DNA of 19,203 nucleotides from Methanocorpusculum sp. (GTDB taxonomy: Archaea; Halobacteriota; Methanomicrobia; Methanomicrobiales; Methanocorpusculaceae), in the NCBI GenBank assembly GCA_017555685.1, contig JAFZFW010000124.1, positions 1-19,203 on the forward strand, read 5' to 3'. This document shows, in pieces, positions 1-7,287 of this stretch; positions within the stretch are counted from its first letter, which is position 1; the number at the start of each line of letters is the position of its first letter. The translations under genes were made by a program, and so were the position numbers. Below the pieces are notes generated by a model, which saw only the letters and a list, made by a program, of their open reading frames with translations, was not told where the DNA came from and made no database searches.

Positions 1-297
1 ACCCGTCCGGTGAAGAACAGAAACGACCTCTTAGCCGATGCCGACCTCTTAATCCACGAAGCAACCTTCGATGAAGAGGAGGGAGCAGAGCGTGCCCGCG
101 AGGTGTGGCACTCGACAGCCCGCGAGGCAGGAGAGGTTGCGTCTGCGGTCAATCCGAAGAAGCTTGCGCTGGTGCACATCAGTTCCCGCTACACCAGTTC
201 GGCAAACCATGTAAAGGATGCAAAGGAAGTCTTCGACGGCGAAGTCATTGCACCAAACGACTTAACAACTGTGGAAATTCCGTATCGGGATAACTAA
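1..297 (+). CDS. rnz: Ribonuclease Z, C-terminal part (5' end outside window)
   Basis: This is the last 98 residues of an open frame that enters from the window edge and stops at 295-297. RNase Z is a zinc-dependent metallo-beta-lactamase-fold endonuclease that trims the 3' trailer of pre-tRNAs in the cytoplasm. The first residues, TRP, fit the end of the family's GDTRP motif. They are followed by LLIHEATF, an HSTA segment and the LVHISSRY segment, which together make the usual C-terminal third with its late metal-binding and active-site histidines. The GTG at 10 is an internal codon, not a start. A T-run follows at 315-321. The neighbouring HTH-V4R gene lies 121 nt downstream and appears to have its own promoter. 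Identification is secure for the visible part; the exosite arm and main HxHxDH motif lie outside the window. Confidence 0.88.
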   Translation, partial: TRPVKNRNDLLADADLLIHEATFDEEEGAERAREVWHSTAREAGEVASAVNPKKLALVHISSRYTSSANHVKDAKEVFDGEVIAPNDLTTVEIPYRDN

Positions 298-312
298 AAT
301 CCCGGAAATCGG

Positions 313-321
313 TCTTTTTTT
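313..321 (+). terminator. Oligo-T terminator after RNase Z
   Basis: Seven consecutive T at 315-321 begin 17 nt after the RNase Z stop codon. Short T-runs are the usual archaeal termination signal. No strong hairpin precedes it. Confidence 0.5.
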
Positions 322-367
322 ATCGAATCGGCAGAATTATTCCTGTGCCGCATAACATAGTTTGATA

Positions 368-378
368 TACTGACAGTA
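368..378. promoter_or_regulatory. Small palindrome upstream of the V4R regulator; possible operator
   Basis: TACTGACAGTA has two 5-bp arms around a central A, about 45 bp upstream of the start of the HTH-V4R gene. It overlaps a TATA-like TGATATAC stretch and lies just before an AT-rich segment at 381-396. MsvR-type regulators are known to bind palindromes in their own promoters, which is why this site is listed. Its sequence does not match the TTCG-type boxes I recall for those proteins, so the role is speculative. Confidence 0.22.
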
Positions 379-418
379 CGTAATGATAATTTAATTTGGG
401 ATATTTGCAGGTAGGATT

Positions 419-1183
419 ATGCCGGAATCAGACAGTACAAAGGAGTTGGAGCTTTATTCCCGTGACGGAGAGGTCACGTCGGTAAGAAGCCCGATTCGAA
501 TCCAGATACTCCGCCTTCTGCGTGAGGGCGATGATGTGACGTTTACCGAAATCCAGGAAGCTACCGGGCTTTCCAAGTCCACTGTCTCCAGCTACTTAAA
601 CTCCCTTGATGATGCAGGACTCATCGTCCGCGTCCCTGACCCGGTCGATGCCCGCCGGAAAATTTACCGGCTGTCTGCAACCTATCTGGGACAGATTGAT
701 CCGTCAACCTATGCTGCACCAACAGAATACCGCGAGCTTATCCGCCAGACCTATACAAACTACGACCGCATCGACTACAAGGAGATGCTGCCGCACATCT
801 TCCGTGTAGCGCTTGCCGAGTCAGGCATCCGCATCGACCCGGTTTTAAAAAGAGGAGGAATCATTCTGGGCGAAGCAGTGGCTCCGTATGTGGTGTCCGA
901 CTCTCTGGAAAAGACCCTCGCCAACATCAAAGAGTTCTGGGAGCATTACGGATTCGGCGAAATCCGGCTGGTTTCCGAGACTCCGCTCCTGCTTGATGTC
1001 TACAAGTGCTATGAGTGCATGACGCTTCCGAAGGGAATTTCGGGCGGATGCATCATCTCCAAAGGTATTCTTTCGGCACTGTTTACCACCTTCTTCCGCT
1101 GTCCGGTGCAGGTAACCGAGATTACCTGTATGACCGACGGCTCCGAGTTCTGCCGGTTTGAGATCAAACCGAAGATGCTCTAA
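419..1183 (+). CDS. HTH-V4R transcriptional regulator (MsvR-like)
   Basis: This 254-residue protein has two parts. Residues about 20-95 form an ArsR/MarR-like winged helix, with recognition-helix region ATGLSKSTVSSYLNSLDDAGL and a wing rich in Arg at RVPDPVDARRKIYRL. Residues about 120-250 form a V4R (4-vinyl reductase) domain with six cysteines at 197, 200, 211, 228, 237 and 245, including the CYEC pair. MsvR proteins, described from Methanothermobacter and Methanosarcina, share this order of domains and use V4R cysteines to sense redox state and control their own and neighbouring oxidative-stress genes. From that I infer a cytoplasmic redox-responsive repressor. The ATG at 419 is preceded by a weak GTAGG. 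The gene is monocistronic, with a T-run at 1186-1192. Several V4R-HTH paralogues occur in methanogens, so strict orthology to MsvR is not proven. Confidence 0.75.
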   Translation: MPESDSTKELELYSRDGEVTSVRSPIRIQILRLLREGDDVTFTEIQEATGLSKSTVSSYLNSLDDAGLIVRVPDPVDARRKIYRLSATYLGQIDPSTYAAPTEYRELIRQTYTNYDRIDYKEMLPHIFRVALAESGIRIDPVLKRGGIILGEAVAPYVVSDSLEKTLANIKEFWEHYGFGEIRLVSETPLLLDVYKCYECMTLPKGISGGCIISKGILSALFTTFFRCPVQVTEITCMTDGSEFCRFEIKPKML

Positions 1184-1185
1184 TC

Positions 1186-1192
1186 TTTTTTT
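1186..1192 (+). terminator. Oligo-T terminator of the V4R regulator
   Basis: Seven T begin three bases after the stop codon of the V4R gene, in the gap between two convergent genes. Confidence 0.5.
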
Positions 1193-1236
1193 CGCCTGCG
1201 GGTTTGCAGCGTCAGCTCTTTGGCTGTCTCTTTCCC

Positions 1237-1491
1237 TTATGCCTTTCGTACTTTCTGCACAATAAGCGAAATCACTGCGCCGATGGCAGACAGACATCCT
1301 GCTGCAAGCAGTGTGACAACCAGCACGAACGCAATTGCCAGATAGGTGCCAAGACTCATGTCTCCTGCAATCAGCAGAATCAGATCCGCAATTCCCAGTC
1401 CGATCGGCTGTGCAAGAACAGCCAGCAGAACGCCGAAAAGAATTACCCATACTGCCTTTTTCATCTCTGTCTTCTGCCTCTGTTTTTTCAT
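1237..1491 (-). CDS. Small two-helix membrane protein, unknown function
   Basis: The 84-residue product starts with a Lys-rich segment (MKKQRQKTEMKK). Two long hydrophobic stretches follow at about 13-42 and 49-75, and it ends in a basic QKVRKA tail, so it is probably a small integral membrane protein with two transmembrane helices. A strong ribosome-binding site, GGAAGGGGGG, lies 4 nt before the ATG at 1491 and supports this start over the internal Met10. The gene is divergent from endA and convergent with the V4R regulator, so it has its own promoter; an ATATAAT stretch lies just upstream. The composition is Ala/Leu/Ile-rich with no charged residue inside the helices. I do not recognise a family. 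The good RBS argues that it is real despite its size. Confidence 0.6.
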   Translation of the reverse strand: MKKQRQKTEMKKAVWVILFGVLLAVLAQPIGLGIADLILLIAGDMSLGTYLAIAFVLVVTLLAAGCLSAIGAVISLIVQKVRKA

Positions 1492-1550
1492 ACATTATCC
1501 CCCCTTCCTATTATATGTGCGGGTCATTTCACCAAGTGACAAGCGCCGTG

Positions 1551-1565
1551 TTTATGTTGCATAAA
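1551..1565. promoter_or_regulatory. Perfect palindrome in the endA promoter region
   Basis: TTTATG-TTG-CATAAA has 6-bp arms and a 3-nt spacer. Its left half resembles a TATA box centred about 30 nt before the endA GTG at 1585. That spacing would give a transcript starting at or just before the start codon, in keeping with the absence of a Shine-Dalgarno sequence. The palindrome could therefore be the core promoter, an operator over it, or both. Confidence 0.35.
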
Positions 1566-1584
1566 TGACAAATATATACCCCGC

Positions 1585-2595
1585 GTGAAAGCAAAATTCG
1601 ACGGGAAGTATTGTTATGCTCCAAAAGAGGCTGTAACGCTCTATGAGCAGAACGGCTACGGACGCAAAGAAAAGGACGGAACGCTTCGTTTAGACACAAA
1701 AGAAGCCCTCTATCTCATAGCCCGCGGCAAACTTGAAGTCCCCGGACACACCTTCGACTCGCTCTTAACCGAATGCGCGAAGACTCCGGGTTTTCTTCGA
1801 AACTTTATCGTATACCGCGACATCAGAGAGCGCGGATATGTGATAACGACCGGTCCGCAGGATTTCAGAATCTTCCCCCGCGGTCAGCGCCCCGGCAAAG
1901 GAAACTCCCGCTACCTCATGCGGGTCTTATCCGAACGGGACGTTATTGATTTCACCTCGGTAATCGCCGATGCAAAGGCGGCAGCCAACATGCGAAAACT
2001 CTTCGTCATCGCTGTCTTAGATGATGAGCACGAACTGACCTACTATGAGGTCAGACTCACTCATCAGGAAGTCCGCGAGGCAGAAGAGATCCGGGACGGA
2101 ATCTCCGCCCGCCTTGCAGGAATCCCTGCATACGTCACCGAGACCGGGGACGGAACCACTGCGTACTTAATGGAAAACTGGTTCGGCACCATGATGGATG
2201 CCTCCCGTCTCTTCCTCGCTCCGCTGGAAACCGCCTGGCTCCTGGAACAGGGAAAGCTGACGCTTGATTCCGGCATGACTGCTGAAGAGTACATTGCTCT
2301 TGCCTGTGAAGGAGATGCGGAGTTTATGGAAAAACTCATCCTCTACCGCTGGTTCAAGGACTTAGGCGTGTACCCGCGTTCCGGCTACAAGTACGGACAC
2401 CACTTCCGTGTCTACACGGCAAAAGGCGCTCACTCCGAGATGCTTGCCCATGCCGTGCCGAAGGGAACGCTTCGCTCCATGAGCGAAATCTCCCGCTCGG
2501 TACGTCTTGCCCACAGCGTCAGAAAGAAGATGCTCTTTGCCTCCATCGACGGAGAAGAAATCACCGCAATCGAGTTTGCACGACTCAAAATGTAA
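1585..2595 (+). CDS. endA: tRNA-splicing endonuclease EndA, two-repeat (alpha2) type
   Basis: This 336-residue enzyme cuts the bulge-helix-bulge at intron-exon borders of archaeal pre-tRNA and pre-rRNA. Its length is about twice that of the 170-180-residue homotetrameric type and fits the euryarchaeal homodimer type, in which a degenerate N-terminal repeat is fused to a catalytic one. The catalytic repeat shows KYGHHFRVY, then GAHSEML, then SVRLAHSVRKK. By comparison with the M. jannaschii enzyme I place the triad at Tyr277, His283 and Lys314, with the expected His-to-Lys spacing of 31. The GTG at 1585 is the only plausible start, because the frame has no other early Met, and MKAKFDG matches how family members begin. 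There is no Shine-Dalgarno, so it may be leaderless. trpS follows after 14 nt on the same strand and is probably co-transcribed. Confidence 0.93.
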   Translation: MKAKFDGKYCYAPKEAVTLYEQNGYGRKEKDGTLRLDTKEALYLIARGKLEVPGHTFDSLLTECAKTPGFLRNFIVYRDIRERGYVITTGPQDFRIFPRGQRPGKGNSRYLMRVLSERDVIDFTSVIADAKAAANMRKLFVIAVLDDEHELTYYEVRLTHQEVREAEEIRDGISARLAGIPAYVTETGDGTTAYLMENWFGTMMDASRLFLAPLETAWLLEQGKLTLDSGMTAEEYIALACEGDAEFMEKLILYRWFKDLGVYPRSGYKYGHHFRVYTAKGAHSEMLAHAVPKGTLRSMSEISRSVRLAHSVRKKMLFASIDGEEITAIEFARLKM

Positions 2596-2609
2596 TATCA
2601 GGAAACACT

Positions 2610-3866
2610 ATGGCAGAACAGATTAATCCCTGGTCAAGCACCCCGAAGGTCAACATGAACCGGCTCTTCGAGGACTTCGGCATTGACCCGTTTGAACCGC
2701 AGAAGGAACGCTTAGGCGACCTTCCGGCATTCATACGCCGTGACATCATTCAGGGACACCGCGGATATGACGCAATCTCTGACGCAATCATCAATAAGAA
2801 ACCCTTCCACGTCTTAACCGGCTTTATGCCGTCCGGACATCCGCACTTCGGCCACTTAATGGTCATGAAAGAGGTTGTCTGGCACATCAACCAGGGCGGA
2901 CAGGGCTTTATTTCCATGGCAGACCGTGAGGCACACGCAGTCCGCGGCCTCTCGTGGGAAAAGTGCGATGAATACGCACGCGAATACATGAACTGCCTCT
3001 ATGCCTTAGGATTCAAAGGCGAAATCTACTCCCAGAGAAGAAACAATGCCCTAAAGGACTTATCCTTTGAGGCGGCATGCAAGATTAACTTCTCCAACCT
3101 TTCTGCCATCTACGGATTCGGGGCAGACACCGAGCTTGCCCACGCAATGAGTGTTTCCACCCAGGTAGCAGATATCCTCTACCCGCAGCTTACTGCAGGC
3201 ATTGCACCAACCATTGTCCCGGTCGGAATCGACCAGGACCCGCACATCCGCTTAACCCGTGATGTCACCAATGCCCTTCGCATGTTCTTTGTCGAGGACA
3301 GAAAGACCCACATCAGTATCCGCGCAAAGAACGCTTCTCCTGAGGCAATCACTGCTGTTGCCAAAGCATTCAAAGGCTCGAAGAAGTACGAAGGACACAT
3401 CGACCTTCCGGCAGGATTTACCGTCGATGAGGTTGAGGGCGTTGTCCGTAGAATCGAGCAGGAGTTCGGCGGATTCGGTTTCATGCTTCCGTCTTCGACC
3501 TACCACAGCTTCCTTATGGGACTGCAGGGCGGAAAGATGTCCTCGTCTGTCCCGGACAGCCTGGTCTGGTTCGATGATGCGGAAAAGGATGTGAAGAAGA
3601 AGATTATGAGTGCGGTAACCGGAGGACGCCAGACTCTGGAAGAGCAGAAACAGCTCGGCGGCGAACCGGAGAAGTGCTCCATCTTCCAGCTCAATAAGTT
3701 CCATATGATGGAAGATGATGCAGAACTCAGGACCATGTGCGAGGCATGTAAAGCAGGTGAGCTGATGTGCGGTACCTGTAAGAAGGAGACGTTAGAGCGT
3801 GTCCGTGCCTTCCTTGCCGAGTTCAAAGAAAAGCGTGATGAAACAGCCCATATGATTGAGTGGTAA
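2610..3866 (+). CDS. trpS: Tryptophanyl-tRNA synthetase (archaeal type)
   Basis: TrpRS charges tRNA-Trp using ATP and is a class I Rossmann-fold enzyme of the cytosol. The 418-residue product carries the HIGH-type signature GHPHFGH at residues 76-82 and the KMSKS-type loop KMSSS at 309-313, both in the archaeal/eukaryal form. Near the C-terminus two Cys pairs, CEAC at 377-380 and CGTC at 387-390, look like a zinc site. The length exceeds the roughly 370-390 residues I expect for many archaeal TrpRS, with extra sequence around 240-285. The start ATG at 2610 has an AGGAAA Shine-Dalgarno about 5 nt before it. It sits between endA (14 nt) and pheS (3 nt) in one probable operon. Confidence 0.96.
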   Translation: MAEQINPWSSTPKVNMNRLFEDFGIDPFEPQKERLGDLPAFIRRDIIQGHRGYDAISDAIINKKPFHVLTGFMPSGHPHFGHLMVMKEVVWHINQGGQGFISMADREAHAVRGLSWEKCDEYAREYMNCLYALGFKGEIYSQRRNNALKDLSFEAACKINFSNLSAIYGFGADTELAHAMSVSTQVADILYPQLTAGIAPTIVPVGIDQDPHIRLTRDVTNALRMFFVEDRKTHISIRAKNASPEAITAVAKAFKGSKKYEGHIDLPAGFTVDEVEGVVRRIEQEFGGFGFMLPSSTYHSFLMGLQGGKMSSSVPDSLVWFDDAEKDVKKKIMSAVTGGRQTLEEQKQLGGEPEKCSIFQLNKFHMMEDDAELRTMCEACKAGELMCGTCKKETLERVRAFLAEFKEKRDETAHMIEW

Positions 3867-3869
3867 ACT

Positions 3870-5300
3870 ATGGATTTAACCGTAAACGAAAAACGTGTGC
3901 TCGCAATCCTTGCAGGAAAGACCTCCTGCACCGATGTCGAGCTTGCAGCACTTCTGGAATCTCCGGCAGAATCTGCCGTCCAGTGGTCGCATTTATGTGC
4001 AGACCGCGGTCTCGCGGTTGTGGAAAAGCAGGTCGAAAAGACGGCAAAGCTTACCGAAGAGGGAGCAAAGTATGCCGCAGAGGGTCTGCCGGAACGCCAG
4101 GTCTTAGCAGTTATCGACGGTTCTATCCCGATGAAGGAGTTAACCGCCCACCCGCTGTCCCGCATTGCCATCGGCTGGCTTCGTAAGAAGAACTGGATTG
4201 TCATGGACAAAGGCATGGTCTCTGTCAACCACGAGGCAGCAGATGTCATCGGCGAGGATGAGAAAGCTCTGCAGAACCTCTCCGCTGACGCTTTAGGCGT
4301 TGCAGACTTAGTCAAGCGCGGTCTTGTTGTCATCGATGAGTCTGTTTCCTGGACTATTTCCATCACGCCGGAAGGAAAAGCCGTTGCCGATGCCGGTCTT
4401 GACCTGAGAGAAGAGGTCGGAACCTTAACCCGCGACCAGATTTTATCCGGCGAGTGGAAGGACTTACCGCTTCGCCGTTACAGTGTCGACAAGCTTCCGA
4501 AGAGAATCTACGGCGGACGCTTCCACCCGAACCAGCAGATTTTAGATGAAATCCGCGACCTCCTCTTCGAGATGGGATTCACCGAGTTCCACGGCTCCAT
4601 TGTCCAGAACGCATTCTGGAACTTCGATGCACTCTACCAGCCGCAGGACCACCCGGCCCGTGAGATGCAGGACACCTTCCACCTGAAAGAGGAGCTTCCG
4701 CTTCCGGAAGGCTGGGAACAGGTCCGCGACATCCACATGAACGGAGGAAACACCGGCTCTACCGGATGGGGAGGCGACTGGAACCCGGAGATTTCGAAGA
4801 AGTGTGTTCTTCGTACCCACTCAACCTCCTTATCCATCCAGCACCTCGCAAAGAACCCGAACCCGCCATTAAAGGCATTCTCCATCTCCCGTGTCTACAG
4901 AAGAGAGACCATCGACCCGACCCACCTGCCGGAGTTCGAGCAGCTCGAAGGTATTGTCATGGATGAGGGTCTGACCTTCGGTCACCTGCTTGGATTCTTC
5001 AAGGAGTTCTTCGGCAGAATGGGATTCGAAGAGGTTCGTTTCCGCCCGGGATACTTCCCGTACACCGAGCCGTCTGTCGAGCCGGAAGTCTGGGTTGACG
5101 GTCTTGGATGGGTCGAGCTTGGAGGAGCCGGTATTTTCCGTAAGGAAGTTACTGCCCCGTGGGGTATCACCTGCCCGGTTCTTGCCTGGGGACTTGGTGT
5201 TTCCCGTGTTTCGATGCTGAGAATGGGACTCAAAGACCTTCGCCAGCTCTATAAGAGTGACATTGACTGGATTAGAAACAGTCCGGCACGGAGGGTGTAA
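3870..5300 (+). CDS. pheS: Phenylalanyl-tRNA synthetase alpha subunit (archaeal type)
   Basis: PheS is the catalytic subunit of the (alpha-beta)2 PheRS and attaches Phe to tRNA-Phe. The 476-residue length and N-terminal winged-helix repeats (about 1-200) are those of the archaeal/eukaryal form rather than the shorter bacterial protein with its coiled coil. Class II motif 2 and the Phe pocket lie around 351-405, with FEQLEGIVMDEGLTFGHL and RFRPGYFPYTEPSVE. Motif 3 lies around 415-455, with GAGIFRKEV and LAWGLGVSRVSMLRMGLKDLR. The ATG at 3870 follows the trpS stop by 3 nt. The stop is 2 nt before pheT, whose RBS-like GAGGG lies inside the pheS end, so the two subunits are probably translationally coupled. 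Confidence 0.97.
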   Translation: MDLTVNEKRVLAILAGKTSCTDVELAALLESPAESAVQWSHLCADRGLAVVEKQVEKTAKLTEEGAKYAAEGLPERQVLAVIDGSIPMKELTAHPLSRIAIGWLRKKNWIVMDKGMVSVNHEAADVIGEDEKALQNLSADALGVADLVKRGLVVIDESVSWTISITPEGKAVADAGLDLREEVGTLTRDQILSGEWKDLPLRRYSVDKLPKRIYGGRFHPNQQILDEIRDLLFEMGFTEFHGSIVQNAFWNFDALYQPQDHPAREMQDTFHLKEELPLPEGWEQVRDIHMNGGNTGSTGWGGDWNPEISKKCVLRTHSTSLSIQHLAKNPNPPLKAFSISRVYRRETIDPTHLPEFEQLEGIVMDEGLTFGHLLGFFKEFFGRMGFEEVRFRPGYFPYTEPSVEPEVWVDGLGWVELGGAGIFRKEVTAPWGITCPVLAWGLGVSRVSMLRMGLKDLRQLYKSDIDWIRNSPARRV

Positions 5301-5302
5301 TC

Positions 5303-6928
5303 ATGCCAATTGTAAAACTCAATAATGAATATTTAACCAGACTCACCAGAGTCGATATCCAGACCATCCGCGACAATCTGCCTATGATGGGCTCGGAAGT
5401 CGAGCGTGAGGAGGAGGAGCAGACCGATGTCCAGTACTTCCCGAACCGCCCGGACTTATACAGCGCAGAAGGTACTGCCCGTGCTCTCCGCGGATACTTA
5501 GGAGTCGAAACCGGTCTTCCGCAGTACTCGGTCAAGCCGTCCGGAATTACCTTTACCGTTGACGAGAACTTAAAAGACATCCGCCCGTACTTAGGTTCTG
5601 CTGTTGTCCGCAACGTCCACATGGACACTCACATGATTGAGTCCATCATGGGTCTGCAGGAGTCCCTTCACTGGGCAGTCGGCAGAGGCAGAAAGAAGGT
5701 CGCAATCGGTATCCACGATCTCGACAAGATTGAAGGCCCGTTCACCTATAAGGCAGCAGAGAAGTCCCTGGAATTTGTCCCGCTCGACTATGATGTCTCC
5801 ATGAGCATGGAGCAGATTTTAGATGAGCACCCGAAAGGAAAAGCATACGCAAAGATTGTCCGCGATTTACCGCTCTATCCGTTAATCACCGATGCAAAAG
5901 GCAATGTCTGTTCCTTCCCGCCAATCATCAACGGAGAACTGACCCGTGTCACTGAAGAGACGCACAACATCTTACTTGATGTAACCGGTATCGAGCCGAG
6001 AGCTGTTATGGTTGCGGTAAACATTCTCTGTGCGGCATTCGTTGAGATGGGCGCAGACATCGAGACCGTTGAGGTCGACGGTGTTGTTATGCCGACCTTA
6101 GAGCCGGCAGAGCGTGTGGTCTCTGTTGAGGAGTGTAAGAAGCTTACCGGTATCTTTGACCTTACCGCACCGATGATGGCTGAGCTCTTGGAGAAGATGC
6201 GCTTCGGCTGCGAGGTCATCGATGAGGATGCTGTCCGTGTTCTTGTCCCGTGCTACCGTTCTGACATTATGCACGACTGTGATATCTACGAAGATGTCGC
6301 AATCGCCTACGGATACGATAAGATTCCGGCAACGCTTCCGCCGAGCTTTACCGTCGGCAAACCGCACCCGGTCCAGAAGCTGTACTCTCTGGTGAGAAAT
6401 GTGATGGTCGGTTTACAGTTCATCGAGAACACGCCGTTTACCTTAACCAGCGAGACCGTCTCCTACGCAATGATGAACCGCGGGGAGAACAAGAAGGCAC
6501 TCCATGTTCTCCACCCGATCAGTGAAGACCAGACGATTATCAGAACCGACATCCTTCCGATGCTGATGGAGTCCTTATCCATCAACCGTTCCCGCGAACT
6601 GCCGCAGAAGATCTTCGCCTGCGGAGATGTTGTCGAGGACATGGAGACCTACCCGAAGATGGCAGCAGCTTCTATCCATGCAGGCGCTGACTTCTCCGAG
6701 GTGTATGCAGTTGTCGACAGCTTCTGTCAGATGATGTCTATCCCGTACGAGGTAAAGGAAGGAAACGACCCGGCATTTATCCCGGGAAGATGCGGTGCTG
6801 TCTTCTGTGACGGTAAGCAGATTGGTGTCTTTGGTGAAATCAGCCCGGTCGTTCTTACTGCATTCGGTCTGGAACAGCCGACCTGTGCCTTCGAGCTCGA
6901 CATCCGCGGCTTCGTGGACACTGAATAA
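5303..6928 (+). CDS. pheT: Phenylalanyl-tRNA synthetase beta subunit (archaeal type)
   Basis: PheT is the tRNA-binding and editing subunit of PheRS. At 541 residues it is of archaeal length, without the N-terminal EMAP-like domain and C-terminal anticodon-binding domain of the roughly 800-residue bacterial form. The N-terminal half begins MPIVKLNNEYLTRL and holds the B3/4 editing region. A B5 DNA-binding-like domain is visible around 265-340, with ERVVSVEECKKLTG and CYRSDIMHDCDIYEDVAIAYGYDKIP. The C-terminal third is the degenerate class II fold. The ATG at 5303 is preceded by GAGGGTG within pheS. The gene ends the endA-trpS-pheS-pheT run and is followed by nine T residues. Confidence 0.97.
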   Translation: MPIVKLNNEYLTRLTRVDIQTIRDNLPMMGSEVEREEEEQTDVQYFPNRPDLYSAEGTARALRGYLGVETGLPQYSVKPSGITFTVDENLKDIRPYLGSAVVRNVHMDTHMIESIMGLQESLHWAVGRGRKKVAIGIHDLDKIEGPFTYKAAEKSLEFVPLDYDVSMSMEQILDEHPKGKAYAKIVRDLPLYPLITDAKGNVCSFPPIINGELTRVTEETHNILLDVTGIEPRAVMVAVNILCAAFVEMGADIETVEVDGVVMPTLEPAERVVSVEECKKLTGIFDLTAPMMAELLEKMRFGCEVIDEDAVRVLVPCYRSDIMHDCDIYEDVAIAYGYDKIPATLPPSFTVGKPHPVQKLYSLVRNVMVGLQFIENTPFTLTSETVSYAMMNRGENKKALHVLHPISEDQTIIRTDILPMLMESLSINRSRELPQKIFACGDVVEDMETYPKMAAASIHAGADFSEVYAVVDSFCQMMSIPYEVKEGNDPAFIPGRCGAVFCDGKQIGVFGEISPVVLTAFGLEQPTCAFELDIRGFVDTE

Positions 6929-6933
6929 AACTC

Positions 6934-6942
6934 TTTTTTTTT
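6934..6942 (+). terminator. Oligo-T terminator of the endA-trpS-pheST operon
   Basis: Nine consecutive T start 5 nt after the pheT stop codon. This is a typical archaeal U-tract terminator. Confidence 0.6.
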
Positions 6943-7005
6943 GTGGGTTAACCGCGAATCGGCACGAATCCAGGGAATTAGCATGACTGGATGGCGTGTG
7001 TGCTC

Positions 7006-7222
7006 GGAAAAGAACGCAGACCACGCAGACAGCGACCAGTCGCTTTCGCTCCCGTTGGTCGCGAACTGCTGCCGCAGCCGCTTTGTGGTCGCCAAATCAT
7101 ATTTGCAAATCCCAAACCAAATCAACGCCAAAGCGGCTGCGGGAGCAGCTCGCGAGCTTGCGAGCGAGAGCGACGCGTTGCTGCAGCCGTAGGCTGCGTC
7201 TGCGCGGTCTGCGTTATTTTCC
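7006..7222. repeat. Large imperfect inverted repeat, non-coding (MITE-like or multi-hairpin element)
   Basis: The left arm (7006-7085) pairs with the right arm (7129-7222) around a 43-nt AT-rich centre. Outer ends match 23 of 25 (GGAAAAGAACGC against the complement of GCGTTATTTTCC), and the inner 27 nt match 25 of 27. By eye about 65 of 73 aligned positions agree, apart from a 6-7 nt unmatched patch. The right arm has an extra 15-nt hairpin at 7183-7197 (GCAGCC/GGCTGC). Each arm also folds alone: GCGACCA 7032-7038 with TGGTCGC 7056-7062, and GCTCGC 7148-7153 with GCGAGC 7160-7165. I see no clear target-site duplication. Open frames crossing it look like artefacts. It separates pheT from the DMT transporter and fills most of the 6929-7287 gap. 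Confidence 0.85.
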
Positions 7223-7248
7223 AGAGGTGACCGGTGAGGACGCAAACG

Positions 7249-7257
7249 CTATTTATC
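7249..7257 (+). promoter_or_regulatory. TATA box of the DMT transporter
   Basis: CTATTTATC is centred 35 nt before the ATG at 7288, which predicts a transcription start near 7278 and a leader of about 10 nt. It lies inside the frame that would be read from the GTG at 7234, which argues against that longer start. Confidence 0.5.
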
Positions 7258-7287
7258 CCCCCGCGTCTTATCTATAGAACAGAACTC

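Noticed and set aside
298..418. Riboswitch or small RNA between RNase Z and the V4R gene
   Set aside because: Only a T-run, a small palindrome and AT-rich promoter sequence are visible; no conserved RNA structure could be recognised.
845..1495. A 216-residue - strand frame overlapping the V4R gene and the small membrane gene
   Set aside because: Antisense to the conserved V4R domain, with a composition typical of shadow frames. The small membrane protein in another frame has a far better RBS.
3500..4366. A 288-residue open frame on the - strand across the trpS-pheS junction
   Set aside because: It lies antisense to two confidently identified synthetase genes, has Ser/Thr-rich low-complexity sequence and no recognisable domain.
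6941..7277. Several 63-172 residue frames across the pheT-DMT gap
   Set aside because: They are generated by the GC-rich inverted repeat, are Arg/Ala-rich on both strands and have no supporting start signals.
7234..7287. Upstream GTG start for the DMT transporter
   Set aside because: It would place the TATA box at 7249-7257 inside the coding region and add 18 residues unlike the family.
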